From contig MKVT01000008.1 of assembly GCA_001898935.1 (NCBI GenBank), forward strand, positions 124,001-188,000: DNA of 64,000 nucleotides, written 5' to 3'. The notes beneath the pieces are model-generated. The model ran no database searches. It was not told where the DNA came from and saw only the letters and a program-made list of their open reading frames with translations. How positions within the stretch are numbered: position 1 is the first letter of the stretch; the number at the start of each line of letters is the position of its first letter. Positions 26,985 through 35,698 of this stretch are shown piece after piece. The stretch is from Paludibacter sp. 47-17. GTDB lineage: Bacteria > Bacteroidota > Bacteroidia > Bacteroidales > Paludibacteraceae. The position numbers and the translations under genes were made by a program.

Positions 26985-27120
26985 GGGCAGTAGTTGAACG
27001 AAGATGTGGATGATAAATGCTGTGAGCTTCGAATTATAGTTGAACAGGTGTCGGAGCCGGGCTGCGCAACGATCCGACGGCGATCGGGTCCTGTAAAGAT
27101 TGCACCTTGGCACGAATTGT

Positions 27121-27155
27121 CAATCCTGAGCCGGTATTATGCCGGCTCAGGATTG
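27121..27155. terminator. Perfect 14-bp hairpin between SGBP and GH30 genes
   Basis: CAATCCTGAGCCGG (27121-27134) and its exact complement (27142-27155) flank a 7-nt loop, 9 bp beyond the SGBP stop. No T-run follows on the minus strand. It splits the PUL operon between surface-binding and enzyme genes, so it could attenuate downstream genes or protect the upstream mRNA. Confidence 0.65.
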
Positions 27156-27164
27156 ATGAGCAGA

Positions 27165-28583
27165 TTAATTTAGTTTTACGAAACTAATCGTTTTATTATT
27201 CGTGTTGATCGTAAAGCGGTATACACCACCTTTCCCTTCAAAGTCGGGAGTTCCGACAAAGTTCCCTTTATCCGACTCGGTAGGGGCAAACAAATTAGGA
27301 GTCGAAATAGTATAGGTTCGTGCATCTTCTTCGCCTTCCCAGCCCCGTCGGTGGAAGAACTTCATGCTGAAGCGTTCGCGCCAGGGTTCCTCTATCGTTG
27401 CCGCTTCAATATGATTGGCGTAGAAGGTAGCCTGGAAAACTCCCTCCGCAATTTTCCGGCAGAAAATATATTCTTCGGGCGTATTCCAGTTCCACGAGGT
27501 AGTTTTAACAAACGGAGCTACCGGCCGGCCGGCACCGACACCATCGAGCCACAAAGCATTCGGGAAGCGGGCATTCGGCTGTTCTATATACAGGTAGTTG
27601 GCCTCCGGAAGGAAATACAATTTGTAAACCCCGGTTTCGCCCAGAAATTTAGCCTTGTCGGTACCTGTAACTTCAAAGAAGTCGGGAGTGAGGGAGGTGG
27701 CCAGATTACCAAATCCGGTGAAAGTGATTTCCACATCTTTACCCATATACGTTTCCAATGTCTTCCAGTCTCTTTGATGCGCTACATTCAGATTGTCGAT
27801 CGAGGTCAGTTTTTCAGCCGCAAAACCGGCAATATTTAATGCAGTGGCCGGTTCGAGTTTACGCCCTTCTCCGCTGACCGTGAAATTCAGCAAATCGACC
27901 GTGATTTTGTTGAAACCATAAATCGTAGGATCATAAAGTACAATCTGCGGATCGTTGATATCGTCGATAAGACCGAATTCGCCGTTGGGCATACCGAATG
28001 CCATCCCCGACCAATCGATGCGGTTGCCCGAACGCACCTTGGTAGCCAACCGGAACGTGATATTGTTGCTGAGAGTTAAATTGGAGGCCTGATAAATATG
28101 CTTAGCCGGATCCACCAGGGTTAACTTAATACCGACAGCCGCCGGGAAGGTCATCCATAAATCGGGTATGGGAACTCGTTTTGCAATCGTATTATGCAAA
28201 ATGGTATCGGTCGTATAGCCTTCCACATTGATCGATTTCAAGTGTACTTCCACTTCGGCATTATCGGGCATACGGGCCGCAAAAGGAATGCTGTACTTAG
28301 AGGTATAAGCCGAACTGTTTCCTTTGGTACGAATTTCCTCCGATGCCAGCAGTACATCATTGACCACCACTTTAATTTGCAGGGTCGATAAAGGAGTTTT
28401 GTCGTCGGCCACTTCTACCTCCAGCGAAATCGAATCGCCGTAGGTAATCTGGCTTTCAGCAACAAGGGCTTTCTTGAATACCGGATGCGATTCGTCGTAG
28501 CGGACCCGGAGTTCTTCTTCCTGACACGAGATGGTCAGTACAGCCATCAATCCAATCAGTACGAGTTTTATAGTAGTGTTCAT
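27165..28583 (-). CDS. Surface glycan-binding lipoprotein (SGBP, SusE/F position)
   Basis: A 472-residue lipoprotein (MNTTIKLVLIGLMAVLTISC, lipid Cys C20). It has an Ig-like N-terminal domain at about 25-130, then beta-rich modules and a C-terminal region with repeated aromatics (TTSWNWNTPEEYIF, FHRRGWEGEEDARTY) of the DUF5016/DUF5121 kind seen in PUL surface binding proteins. No catalytic motif. It sits 21 bp after susD, in the SusE/F position, and corresponds by order to the beta-1,6-glucan binding protein of the Bacteroides locus. It likely holds the glucan at the cell surface for the GH30 enzyme and SusCD. Role inferred from position plus fold type. Confidence 0.78.
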   Translation of the reverse strand: MNTTIKLVLIGLMAVLTISCQEEELRVRYDESHPVFKKALVAESQITYGDSISLEVEVADDKTPLSTLQIKVVVNDVLLASEEIRTKGNSSAYTSKYSIPFAARMPDNAEVEVHLKSINVEGYTTDTILHNTIAKRVPIPDLWMTFPAAVGIKLTLVDPAKHIYQASNLTLSNNITFRLATKVRSGNRIDWSGMAFGMPNGEFGLIDDINDPQIVLYDPTIYGFNKITVDLLNFTVSGEGRKLEPATALNIAGFAAEKLTSIDNLNVAHQRDWKTLETYMGKDVEITFTGFGNLATSLTPDFFEVTGTDKAKFLGETGVYKLYFLPEANYLYIEQPNARFPNALWLDGVGAGRPVAPFVKTTSWNWNTPEEYIFCRKIAEGVFQATFYANHIEAATIEEPWRERFSMKFFHRRGWEGEEDARTYTISTPNLFAPTESDKGNFVGTPDFEGKGGVYRFTINTNNKTISFVKLN

Positions 28584-28604
28584 ACGTTTAATATTAAAAT
28601 AAGA

Positions 28605-30131
28605 TTAATAACCTAAATTCTGCACCAGGTTGGTGTTCAGGTCGATAGCAGTTTGCGGAATCGGCAGTAAATACGAATTGGCATCGAACTTCCGGCGTTG
28701 GGGCAGACGGCCCGGATCGCGGCTATTCAAAGTATTCATAACCGCTTCTACCTTTCCGAAGCGAACCAAATCGAACCAGCGCTGTGCTTCAAAGGCCAGT
28801 TCTAATCTGCGTTCATGAAGAATTGCATCCAGGAGGGCTTCGCCGGTTGCAGTTTGTGCAGCGGTGAGATTCCCCAATTTGGCACGCGTACGAATCTGGT
28901 TGACGATGCCGGCTGCTTCCTGCAGGTTGGCCGCTCCCCCCAGGTTGGCCAGGGCTTCGGCTTTCAACAGCAGGATATCGGCCAGGCGGATTTTAATAAT
29001 GCTGTTCACTTCCGAACGAAGTTTGTACATAAATGCGTACTTGTTCGATGGGTAATAATTGCTCCAGGTAGTAGTGTAATATACTACCGATTGGTTGAGC
29101 CGTTCGGTATCGCCTTCGTCTTCAAAAGCTTTAATAAGATCGCGTGAGGGAGTGACCCATTTCGCCCAGGTGAAGTTTTCTTCCGGGTCGAGCAGGTCTT
29201 TTCCAAACATCCAGCTTACCCAGTTGCCTCCCCCTGTAAAGTATTGAATTTCAAGGATGGATTCGGACGAGTTGCGAATCTTTAAATCGATGCCAGCTGC
29301 ATTCAGACTGAACAAATCGCCGAAAGAAGGGAGCAAGGTGAAGCCATCGGCAATGACCTCATTCGCGTATTGCACCACTTTTGTATAATCGCGCAGGGGT
29401 TTTTCGGCATAAGCCTTAGCCAGCAGTGCACGCGCGACCGATTTCGACAACATGGTTTTGTTGGAAGCCTGGTTGGCCGGTGCATCGGGCAATGCTTCCG
29501 TCAGATCTTTGATAATCTGAGTATAAACTTCTTCCGGAGAGTTCTGCTTGGGATAATACAGCGGGTATACTTCTTTGATGTTTTCAGCGGTAATGTCAAT
29601 GCCTTCTTTGGTCACAATCGGGATATTCCCCCAGATGCGTACCATGTCGAACCAAATCATGGCACGAAAAATCCTGGCTTCGGCTTTCCATTGTTTCCGT
29701 TCACCGGCAGTAAGAGTAGGGTCGGGTACTTTGTCGATATTGTTGATAACGGTATTTGCCTGAGCCACATCGGCCAGGTAACGGTTCCAGTCGCGTGCGA
29801 GTACCGAATTGCTGCCGTCCAATGCATTATTTTCCATCGGAACTACTTCCGAGCCTGTGGTGCCGCCATAAGCATTGTCGGAATGCGATTCCGCAATCAA
29901 CATCAGGTCGAGGTACCCGTGTTCCTGATTGTCTTTCAGTTTTTGATACAGAGCCTGGTATTGCGAATACATCTCGGCTTTGGTCGTGTATTTGAGCGAA
30001 TCGCCGGTTTCCGATTGGCCAATGATCACTTCACTGAATTCCGAAATCGGGTCCAGATCGATGCTGCACGACCATGCGGTAAACGAAACCGCAACAGCTA
30101 TTGCGAGGTTTTTTATAGTTTGTGTTTTCAT
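28605..30131 (-). CDS. SusD-family glycan-binding lipoprotein of the beta-glucan PUL
   Basis: A 508-residue classical SusD homologue: lipoprotein signal MKTQTIKNLAIAVAVSFTAWSC (lipid Cys C22), tetratricopeptide-like helices with WNRYLADVAQANTVINNID and ARIFRAMIWFDMVRIWGNIP near 165, and the typical end region ILHERRLELAFEAQRWFDLVRFG with final NTNLVQNLGY. It caps the SusC barrel and captures oligosaccharides. It starts 12 bp after susC and leads into the SGBP gene. Confidence 0.93.
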   Translation of the reverse strand: MKTQTIKNLAIAVAVSFTAWSCSIDLDPISEFSEVIIGQSETGDSLKYTTKAEMYSQYQALYQKLKDNQEHGYLDLMLIAESHSDNAYGGTTGSEVVPMENNALDGSNSVLARDWNRYLADVAQANTVINNIDKVPDPTLTAGERKQWKAEARIFRAMIWFDMVRIWGNIPIVTKEGIDITAENIKEVYPLYYPKQNSPEEVYTQIIKDLTEALPDAPANQASNKTMLSKSVARALLAKAYAEKPLRDYTKVVQYANEVIADGFTLLPSFGDLFSLNAAGIDLKIRNSSESILEIQYFTGGGNWVSWMFGKDLLDPEENFTWAKWVTPSRDLIKAFEDEGDTERLNQSVVYYTTTWSNYYPSNKYAFMYKLRSEVNSIIKIRLADILLLKAEALANLGGAANLQEAAGIVNQIRTRAKLGNLTAAQTATGEALLDAILHERRLELAFEAQRWFDLVRFGKVEAVMNTLNSRDPGRLPQRRKFDANSYLLPIPQTAIDLNTNLVQNLGY

Positions 30132-30143
30132 ATGTCTATCTGT

Positions 30144-33100
30144 TTAAAATTCGATGTTTACACCTACGATGAATGAACGGGTTTGCGGATAGGTTCCCCA
30201 GTCGATCCCCTGAACAGTTCCGCTATTTCCCCATTGATTAACCTCAGGGTCAAATCCCAGGTAACGGGTGATGGTAAACAGGTTAGAAGCGGTGAAATAA
30301 GGTTGTAAACGGGTAATTCCACTTGATTTCAATACTGTTTTTGCCAGATCGTACGATAGAGTGATGTCTTTTACCCGCAGGTAACTGCCGTCCTCGACAA
30401 AGAAATCGGAGACACGCAGATCGTAACCGGCTTTCGGGATGGAAGTTACCATGCCGGGACGCCGCCAGCGATCCACCACGCGGATCGATTGGTTTTTACC
30501 ATCGTACATTCCTTCGGTTTCAATACGCGAAGCATTGAAAATGTCGTTGCCCTGTGATCCCTGTAAGAAGATGCTCAGGTTCAGTCCTTTGTAAGTGAAA
30601 GTATTGGTCATTCCATATACGAAATCGGGATTCGGGTCGCCGATGAACGTACGGTCGGACGAAGTGAGCTGTCCATCTTTGTTCACGTCGCGGTAAATGA
30701 ATTCTCCGGTTTCAGGATCTACGCCATCGGTGAAGTAGCCGTAAAATCCTCCCAATGGCCTGCCCGGTTCGTTGCGCACAATGTATTCTTTGATTACATC
30801 GCTGGTCATGGCATCGTAATATATCTGAGTAAGATCGAGACGGACCAATTTATTCCTATTGAATGAAATATTAAAATCGGTATTCCAACTCAATGCCCCC
30901 TGCAGATTACGTGAATTTACTGCAAACTCGAATCCGCTATTGGTCATTTCTCCTTCATTTCGTTTGATCGATGGAGCCACTGCTGATTCAGAAGGTAATG
31001 TTACATTCATCAACATATCGGTTGTGCGCTTGAAGTAGTAATCGACATTCAGGCTCAGCCGGTTTTTCAATAAGGTAAAGTCGATACCTATATTGGTTTG
31101 AGTGGTGTTTTCCCAGCTTAACTGAATATTGCGCAACGAAGACTGTGTGATAATGGGCATTGCATTGCCTTTGCCGGTTTCCCACCAGTTTACGCGGGTA
31201 ATCGACGAATGTTCCAGGTAATCGTGATCGCCCAGCCCGGCGGTATTCCCGGTTTGCCCCCAACCTCCGCGTATTTTCAGGTCGTCGATCCAGGTTAGAT
31301 CGCTCATAAATTCTTCCGACGATATACGCCATGCTCCCGAGAAGGAGGGGAAATAGCCCCAGCGGTAATCGGGATGTAGTTTCGAGGAACCGTCGATACG
31401 CATATTGGCGGTAAGCAGGTATTTACTCATGTAGTTATAGGCAATACGTCCTACATACGACATCATCGCGTTGTGGGCATCGAATGTACCGTTGCCCTGC
31501 GAAACTTTGTTTCCGGCATTCAGGGTTTTAATAGCTCCGTTCTCGAAGTGGGTGACGGTTTGGTACGAGGTGGTAGAATACGAAGTTGTTCCCGATGTTC
31601 CGCCCATGAGGTCGATGCTGTGGTCGCCAAAGGCTTTGTTGTACGAAAGGATATTGTCGTAAATCATTACGGACGTGAGCGAACGGTTGTCGGTGGCTAC
31701 TCCGCGCATACTACGGCCATAACTCGTTTTCTGCGGATCGAGAAAACTGGTGGAATGGTTGTAGAAGCGGTCGAGGGTTACCGTGGAACGAAGTTTTAAG
31801 TTAGGAAGAAAGGTGATTTCGGCGCTTCCGGTACTTATTAACCGGTTGTTACGCGATTTGTTATCTTCCGAGCGTGCCATGTTTTCAACAGGCGATGTGA
31901 TGTTTACACCATAGAAGTTGGTATTGTATTGGGTGGGGTTGTTGGGATCCATTACCGGTGCGTAGGTAGGTGTATTCAGTACCGATAGTACTACTCCTGC
32001 ACGGTTGGCGCCCTGTCCTGAAATAATACCGTTGCTGGTATAATCGGAATAGGAAATATTGGCTCCGATTTTCAGCCACGGACGGATCTGATTTTCAATA
32101 TTCGAACGGAAGTTGAACCGGTCGAAATAGGCTACTTTGATAATCCCTTCTTCGCCGGTATATCCTGCCGAAACGTAATAGTTAAGTTTATCGGTGGCAT
32201 TGGAAACCGAGAGCTGGTAGTTTTGAGTCATCGCAGTTTGAAAGGTTTCTTTGTACCAGTCGGTCTGGTCGGTCAGGTTGTCGGGCAGAGCCGTGGTCGA
32301 CCCCATATCCGACAATAACTCGCGGTATTGGGTGGTATTCAGTACCGCCACTTTATTGGTCAGGCTGGTGAGCCCAGTGTAGGCATTCAGACTGATCCTA
32401 GCTTTACCTGCCGCTCCGTTTTTGGTGGTGATCAGCACCACCCCGTTGGCGGCGCGCGAACCGTAAATGGCTGCCGACGAAGCATCTTTAAGAATCTGCA
32501 TGCTGGCAATATCGTTCGACGACAGGAAGGAGATATCGTCGAGAGTTACTCCGTCCACTACGTACAAGGGGTCGTTGCTCGAGTTCATGGAGGTGGTACC
32601 GCGCACACGGATGGCCAACCCGGCGCCTGGCGCACCGCTCGGGCGTACCACCGAAACCCCGGCGGCTTTACCCTGCAGCGCCTGGGCAGCAGTGACAATG
32701 GGGCGCTGATCGAGATCGTCGGTCGAAATAGTGGTGATAGCCGTGGTGACGTCTTTTTTCTTCACCGTACCATAACCGATAACGACTACCTCTTCCAGCT
32801 TTTGAGTGTCGTCGAGCAGTTGTACATTGTACACACTCGTGTTGTTTACTACCGGAATCTCTTTCGAAATCGTTCCGATGTAGCTGATTATCAGTACATC
32901 TCCGGTGGATGCTTCAATTCTGAATTTGCCGTCTAAATCGGTTACCGTACCTGTTGTGGTACCTTTAACCAGGATGTTCGCTCCAATAATCGCCTCCCCG
33001 CCGGCATCGGTAACAGTGCCGCTCACAGCTCGTTTTTGAGCCGCTGCCGGCAAGGTTATCGCCATCATCAGTACAAGGAGTGCAAACGATCGTGCCTTCC

Positions 33101-33149
33101 TCCTGAGGACCGACACGCTCGTACCGTGTTTTTCTTTTCTGATTTTCAT
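30144..33149 (-). CDS. SusC-family TonB-linked transporter of the beta-glucan PUL
   Basis: A 1001-residue TonB-dependent transporter: signal peptide ending LPAAAQK, carboxypeptidase-like domain (AVSGTVTDAGGEAIIGANILV), TonB box/plug (EEVVVIGYGTVKKKDVTTAI, VRGTTSMNSSNDPLYVVDGV, ILKDASSAAIYGSRAANGVV) and a beta-barrel ending in F (VGVNIEF). It imports glucan fragments across the outer membrane. It starts 11 bp after the GH3 gene, so GH3 leads the operon and the promoter at 35498-35529 drives all six genes. Confidence 0.94.
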   Translation of the reverse strand: MKIRKEKHGTSVSVLRRKARSFALLVLMMAITLPAAAQKRAVSGTVTDAGGEAIIGANILVKGTTTGTVTDLDGKFRIEASTGDVLIISYIGTISKEIPVVNNTSVYNVQLLDDTQKLEEVVVIGYGTVKKKDVTTAITTISTDDLDQRPIVTAAQALQGKAAGVSVVRPSGAPGAGLAIRVRGTTSMNSSNDPLYVVDGVTLDDISFLSSNDIASMQILKDASSAAIYGSRAANGVVLITTKNGAAGKARISLNAYTGLTSLTNKVAVLNTTQYRELLSDMGSTTALPDNLTDQTDWYKETFQTAMTQNYQLSVSNATDKLNYYVSAGYTGEEGIIKVAYFDRFNFRSNIENQIRPWLKIGANISYSDYTSNGIISGQGANRAGVVLSVLNTPTYAPVMDPNNPTQYNTNFYGVNITSPVENMARSEDNKSRNNRLISTGSAEITFLPNLKLRSTVTLDRFYNHSTSFLDPQKTSYGRSMRGVATDNRSLTSVMIYDNILSYNKAFGDHSIDLMGGTSGTTSYSTTSYQTVTHFENGAIKTLNAGNKVSQGNGTFDAHNAMMSYVGRIAYNYMSKYLLTANMRIDGSSKLHPDYRWGYFPSFSGAWRISSEEFMSDLTWIDDLKIRGGWGQTGNTAGLGDHDYLEHSSITRVNWWETGKGNAMPIITQSSLRNIQLSWENTTQTNIGIDFTLLKNRLSLNVDYYFKRTTDMLMNVTLPSESAVAPSIKRNEGEMTNSGFEFAVNSRNLQGALSWNTDFNISFNRNKLVRLDLTQIYYDAMTSDVIKEYIVRNEPGRPLGGFYGYFTDGVDPETGEFIYRDVNKDGQLTSSDRTFIGDPNPDFVYGMTNTFTYKGLNLSIFLQGSQGNDIFNASRIETEGMYDGKNQSIRVVDRWRRPGMVTSIPKAGYDLRVSDFFVEDGSYLRVKDITLSYDLAKTVLKSSGITRLQPYFTASNLFTITRYLGFDPEVNQWGNSGTVQGIDWGTYPQTRSFIVGVNIEF

Positions 33150-33160
33150 GTGTATATAAT

Positions 33161-35458
33161 TTAATTTTTATAGGTTACTTTTATCTTTTGATCTCCTGCA
33201 GTAAATTCAAAATCGCCGGGTTCGGTTACCCATTGGTTGCTGGTATTCACAAAGGCCAGATCGCCGGCCCGGAGTCGGAAACGGACAGTTTGGGTTTCAC
33301 CGGGATTTAAACTTATTTTTTCGAACCTGCGCAGACGTTTGACATCGGGCGAAATGCTGGCGTAGAGGTCGCTGCTGAACAGCAGTACCGATTCTTTCCC
33401 TGCCCTTGTACCCGTGTTGGTAACATCCACACTGATCTCCAGTTCATCCTTCGCACCGAAGCTGGACGCCGATGCTTTCAAATTCGAATAGTGAAAAGTA
33501 GTATAACTTAACCCATCCCCAAATTCATATTGAGGGTTGTAATCCGACTCGTAATTGTAGGCTCCGGCAGCCGGATTCTGCTCTTCCGAAGGCTTGTGGT
33601 AATAATTCACAATCGAATTCGGATAGGAGGGATAGTTAAAAGGCAGTTTTCCCGATGGATTGACCACGCCGTACAGAATGTCGGCCAGGGCATCGCCACC
33701 ATAATTTCCAGGCAAGTAGGTGTTTATCACCGCCTTTACTCCCGGTTCAATCGCAGCTATCGTACGCGGACGCCCCTGGTTCAACACCAGGATCACCGGT
33801 TTGCCTGTTTTGATAAGCTCCTGAGCCAAGCGTGTTTGCAGAGGGCTAAGTGTCAGATCGTTGAGGTCGCCCGGCTTTTCGGTATACGAATTTTCGCCCA
33901 CGAACAGCAGTACCCGGTCGGCGCGACGGGCAGCCGCCACTGCTTCGGCGAACTGATCTTCCTGTTCTTCAAAATACTTTCCGTCGTTGATGTAGCTCAC
34001 TCCGGGGATATAGGTCACATGGGCGGTTTTAAGCCGGATCGCTTCGAGGAAGGTGTTGAATTCTTCGGTATACTGTCCGGTTTTTTCGCCCTGCCACGAA
34101 TAGCTCCAGCCTCCGTTCAGCGTACGCATCGAATGGGCATTCGGGCCGGTAACCAATACCTTCAGGTTGGCGGTCAGAGGCAGGATGCTGTCCTGGTTTT
34201 TGAGCAGGGTGATGGCATCGGCAGCAGCTTCGTAGGCCATACGAGCCGATTTTTCGGAGCCGAAGCCGGGATAGTCGGTATACTTGGTTACCGGGGTTTC
34301 GAACAGTCCCAGGCGCAGTTTCACTTTCAGGATACGGCGAACGGCATCGTCGATGCGGCTTTCTTTCACTTCGCCTTCTTTCACCAAAGCTACCAGATCG
34401 TTGAAGAAATCTTCGTAATGATAGGGTACCATCGACATATCCACACCGGCATTAATAGCCAGTTTTACTGCTTCACGGTTATCGACCGCAATTTTATCGC
34501 GGGTGTGCAGGTTGATGATGTCGTTCCAGTCCGATACCACCAAACCTTCGAATCCCAGTTCTTCTTTCAGTAATTTGGTGATGATGTCGTGCGAAGCATG
34601 AACCGTCACTCCATTGATAAGTCCCGAATTAACCATTAAAGTGGATGCTCCGGCTTCAATGGCTTTTTTAAAAGGCTCCAGGTGATATTCGCGCAATATA
34701 TGGTCGGGGATGTAGGCCGGCGTACGGTCCTTTCCCGATACAGGTACCGAATAACCCAGAAAATGTTTCACGCATGAAGCTACCTTAACGGGCGAGGAAA
34801 GACTATCGGCATTCATACCCTCGTATCCTTTTACCAGTTGCACACCCATGGCGCCGATCAGATAAGGATCCTCGCCAAAGCTTTCGTAGATACGGCTGTA
34901 GCGGGGGTCGGCTCCCAAATCGAGCACAGGCGAGAAATTCCAGGGAATGCCCGAGGCGCGTGTTTCGTAGGCGGTCACCACGCCCATATTGTAGGCATGT
35001 ACAGGATTGAAACTGGCGGCTACGGTAAGCTGTTGCGGAAACATGATGGCTCCGTCGGTATATGTCACGCCATGGATAGCATCCACCCCGTAAATCACCG
35101 GAATTTTCATTCTGGTCTGCGTGGTGGCCACTTCCTGAATCTGACTGATGATGGTGTACCATTGCTCGGGTGTCATCGCGTAGTTGTTGGTGGTGTTGAG
35201 AATCGATCCTACATGATAATCAACCAGCGCTTTGCGGAGACGGGCGGTGTCGAGTTCAAACGGATAACCCGATGAAAACACGGTTTCGCCGTTTCCGATT
35301 ACATCCAGCGTAATCTGCGTCATCTGCCCCACCTTTTCTTCCAGGGTCATCTGCTTCAGCAGCGACTCAACCCGGTTGTCGAGCTCGTTTTCCGGCGACT
35401 GGCAGGAAGTGTAAAGTACGGCTATTGCCAGTGCAAGTAAAAAGTAAGCGTTTTTCAT
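33161..35458 (-). CDS. GH3 beta-glucosidase (BglX-like)
   Basis: A 765-residue GH3 enzyme with SPII-type signal (LALAIAVLYTSC, lipid Cys about C19). The domains are the (beta/alpha)8 barrel, a five-stranded sandwich (NSYTEKPGDLNDLTLSP region) and a C-terminal fibronectin-III-like domain (about 680-765). The nucleophile is D310 in GLVVSDWNDI; KHFLGYSVPVSGKDR near 230 binds substrate. It releases glucose from beta-linked gluco-oligosaccharides, probably in the periplasm, completing breakdown started by the GH30 enzymes. It is the first gene of the PUL operon, with a consensus promoter and three palindromes upstream. Confidence 0.93.
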   Translation of the reverse strand: MKNAYFLLALAIAVLYTSCQSPENELDNRVESLLKQMTLEEKVGQMTQITLDVIGNGETVFSSGYPFELDTARLRKALVDYHVGSILNTTNNYAMTPEQWYTIISQIQEVATTQTRMKIPVIYGVDAIHGVTYTDGAIMFPQQLTVAASFNPVHAYNMGVVTAYETRASGIPWNFSPVLDLGADPRYSRIYESFGEDPYLIGAMGVQLVKGYEGMNADSLSSPVKVASCVKHFLGYSVPVSGKDRTPAYIPDHILREYHLEPFKKAIEAGASTLMVNSGLINGVTVHASHDIITKLLKEELGFEGLVVSDWNDIINLHTRDKIAVDNREAVKLAINAGVDMSMVPYHYEDFFNDLVALVKEGEVKESRIDDAVRRILKVKLRLGLFETPVTKYTDYPGFGSEKSARMAYEAAADAITLLKNQDSILPLTANLKVLVTGPNAHSMRTLNGGWSYSWQGEKTGQYTEEFNTFLEAIRLKTAHVTYIPGVSYINDGKYFEEQEDQFAEAVAAARRADRVLLFVGENSYTEKPGDLNDLTLSPLQTRLAQELIKTGKPVILVLNQGRPRTIAAIEPGVKAVINTYLPGNYGGDALADILYGVVNPSGKLPFNYPSYPNSIVNYYHKPSEEQNPAAGAYNYESDYNPQYEFGDGLSYTTFHYSNLKASASSFGAKDELEISVDVTNTGTRAGKESVLLFSSDLYASISPDVKRLRRFEKISLNPGETQTVRFRLRAGDLAFVNTSNQWVTEPGDFEFTAGDQKIKVTYKN

Positions 35459-35472
35459 ATTGATTTCTATTT

Positions 35473-35489
35473 AGTGTCAGTTTAACAAT
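35473..35489. promoter_or_regulatory. Palindromic operator-like site A (AGTGT-N7-ACAAT)
   Basis: AGTGTCAGTTTAACAAT, the least perfect of three AGTGT-N7-ACACT-like sites in the divergent GH3/regulator gap. It lies just downstream of the GH3 -7 element, across the expected transcription start, a place suited to repression. Confidence 0.45.
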
Positions 35490-35497
35490 AAGTTTTG

Positions 35498-35529
35498 CAA
35501 ATATAGCAGGTAGTAATTGAATTACCAAA
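35498..35529 (-). promoter_or_regulatory. Consensus promoter of the beta-glucan PUL operon
   Basis: On the minus strand TTTGG (35525-35529), a 20-bp spacer and TATATTTGC (-7 core at 35498-35505) make a near-perfect Bacteroidota promoter. The GH3 start codon is about 40 bp further on. Operator-like sites lie on both sides. Confidence 0.75.
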
Positions 35530-35535
35530 TTTTAG

Positions 35536-35552
35536 GGTGTTTTTTTTACACT
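35536..35552. promoter_or_regulatory. Palindromic operator-like site B
   Basis: GGTGTTTTTTTTACACT (plus strand): GGTGT, 7 bp, ACACT. Centred 63 bp from site A (six helical turns) and directly upstream of the GH3 -33 element. Confidence 0.45.
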
Positions 35553-35572
35553 AAGTTAAAAAATAGGTTTGA

Positions 35573-35589
35573 AGTGTTTATTTGACACT
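35573..35589. promoter_or_regulatory. Palindromic operator-like site C
   Basis: AGTGTTTATTTGACACT: perfect AGTGT/ACACT arms with a 7-bp spacer, extended to AAGTGT/ACACTT. It lies about 30 bp upstream of the -7 element of the Nudix-type regulator, so it could serve autoregulation. Confidence 0.5.
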
Positions 35590-35618
35590 TTTATTTCTAC
35601 AGTTTAAAACAATTTATT

Positions 35619-35626
35619 TATCTTTG
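35619..35626 (+). promoter_or_regulatory. -7 element TATCTTTG for the Nudix-type regulator
   Basis: TATCTTTGC matches TAnnTTTG; the ATG of the regulator is at 35699, giving a leader of about 65 nt. The -33 region is AT-rich without a clear TTTG. Confidence 0.5.
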
Positions 35627-35698
35627 CGCTCATTAATAAGTGGAAAAAGATTTAAGCTTTCTCTCCGCAACAGAGTAGATGCATTAGCGTAGTTAATT

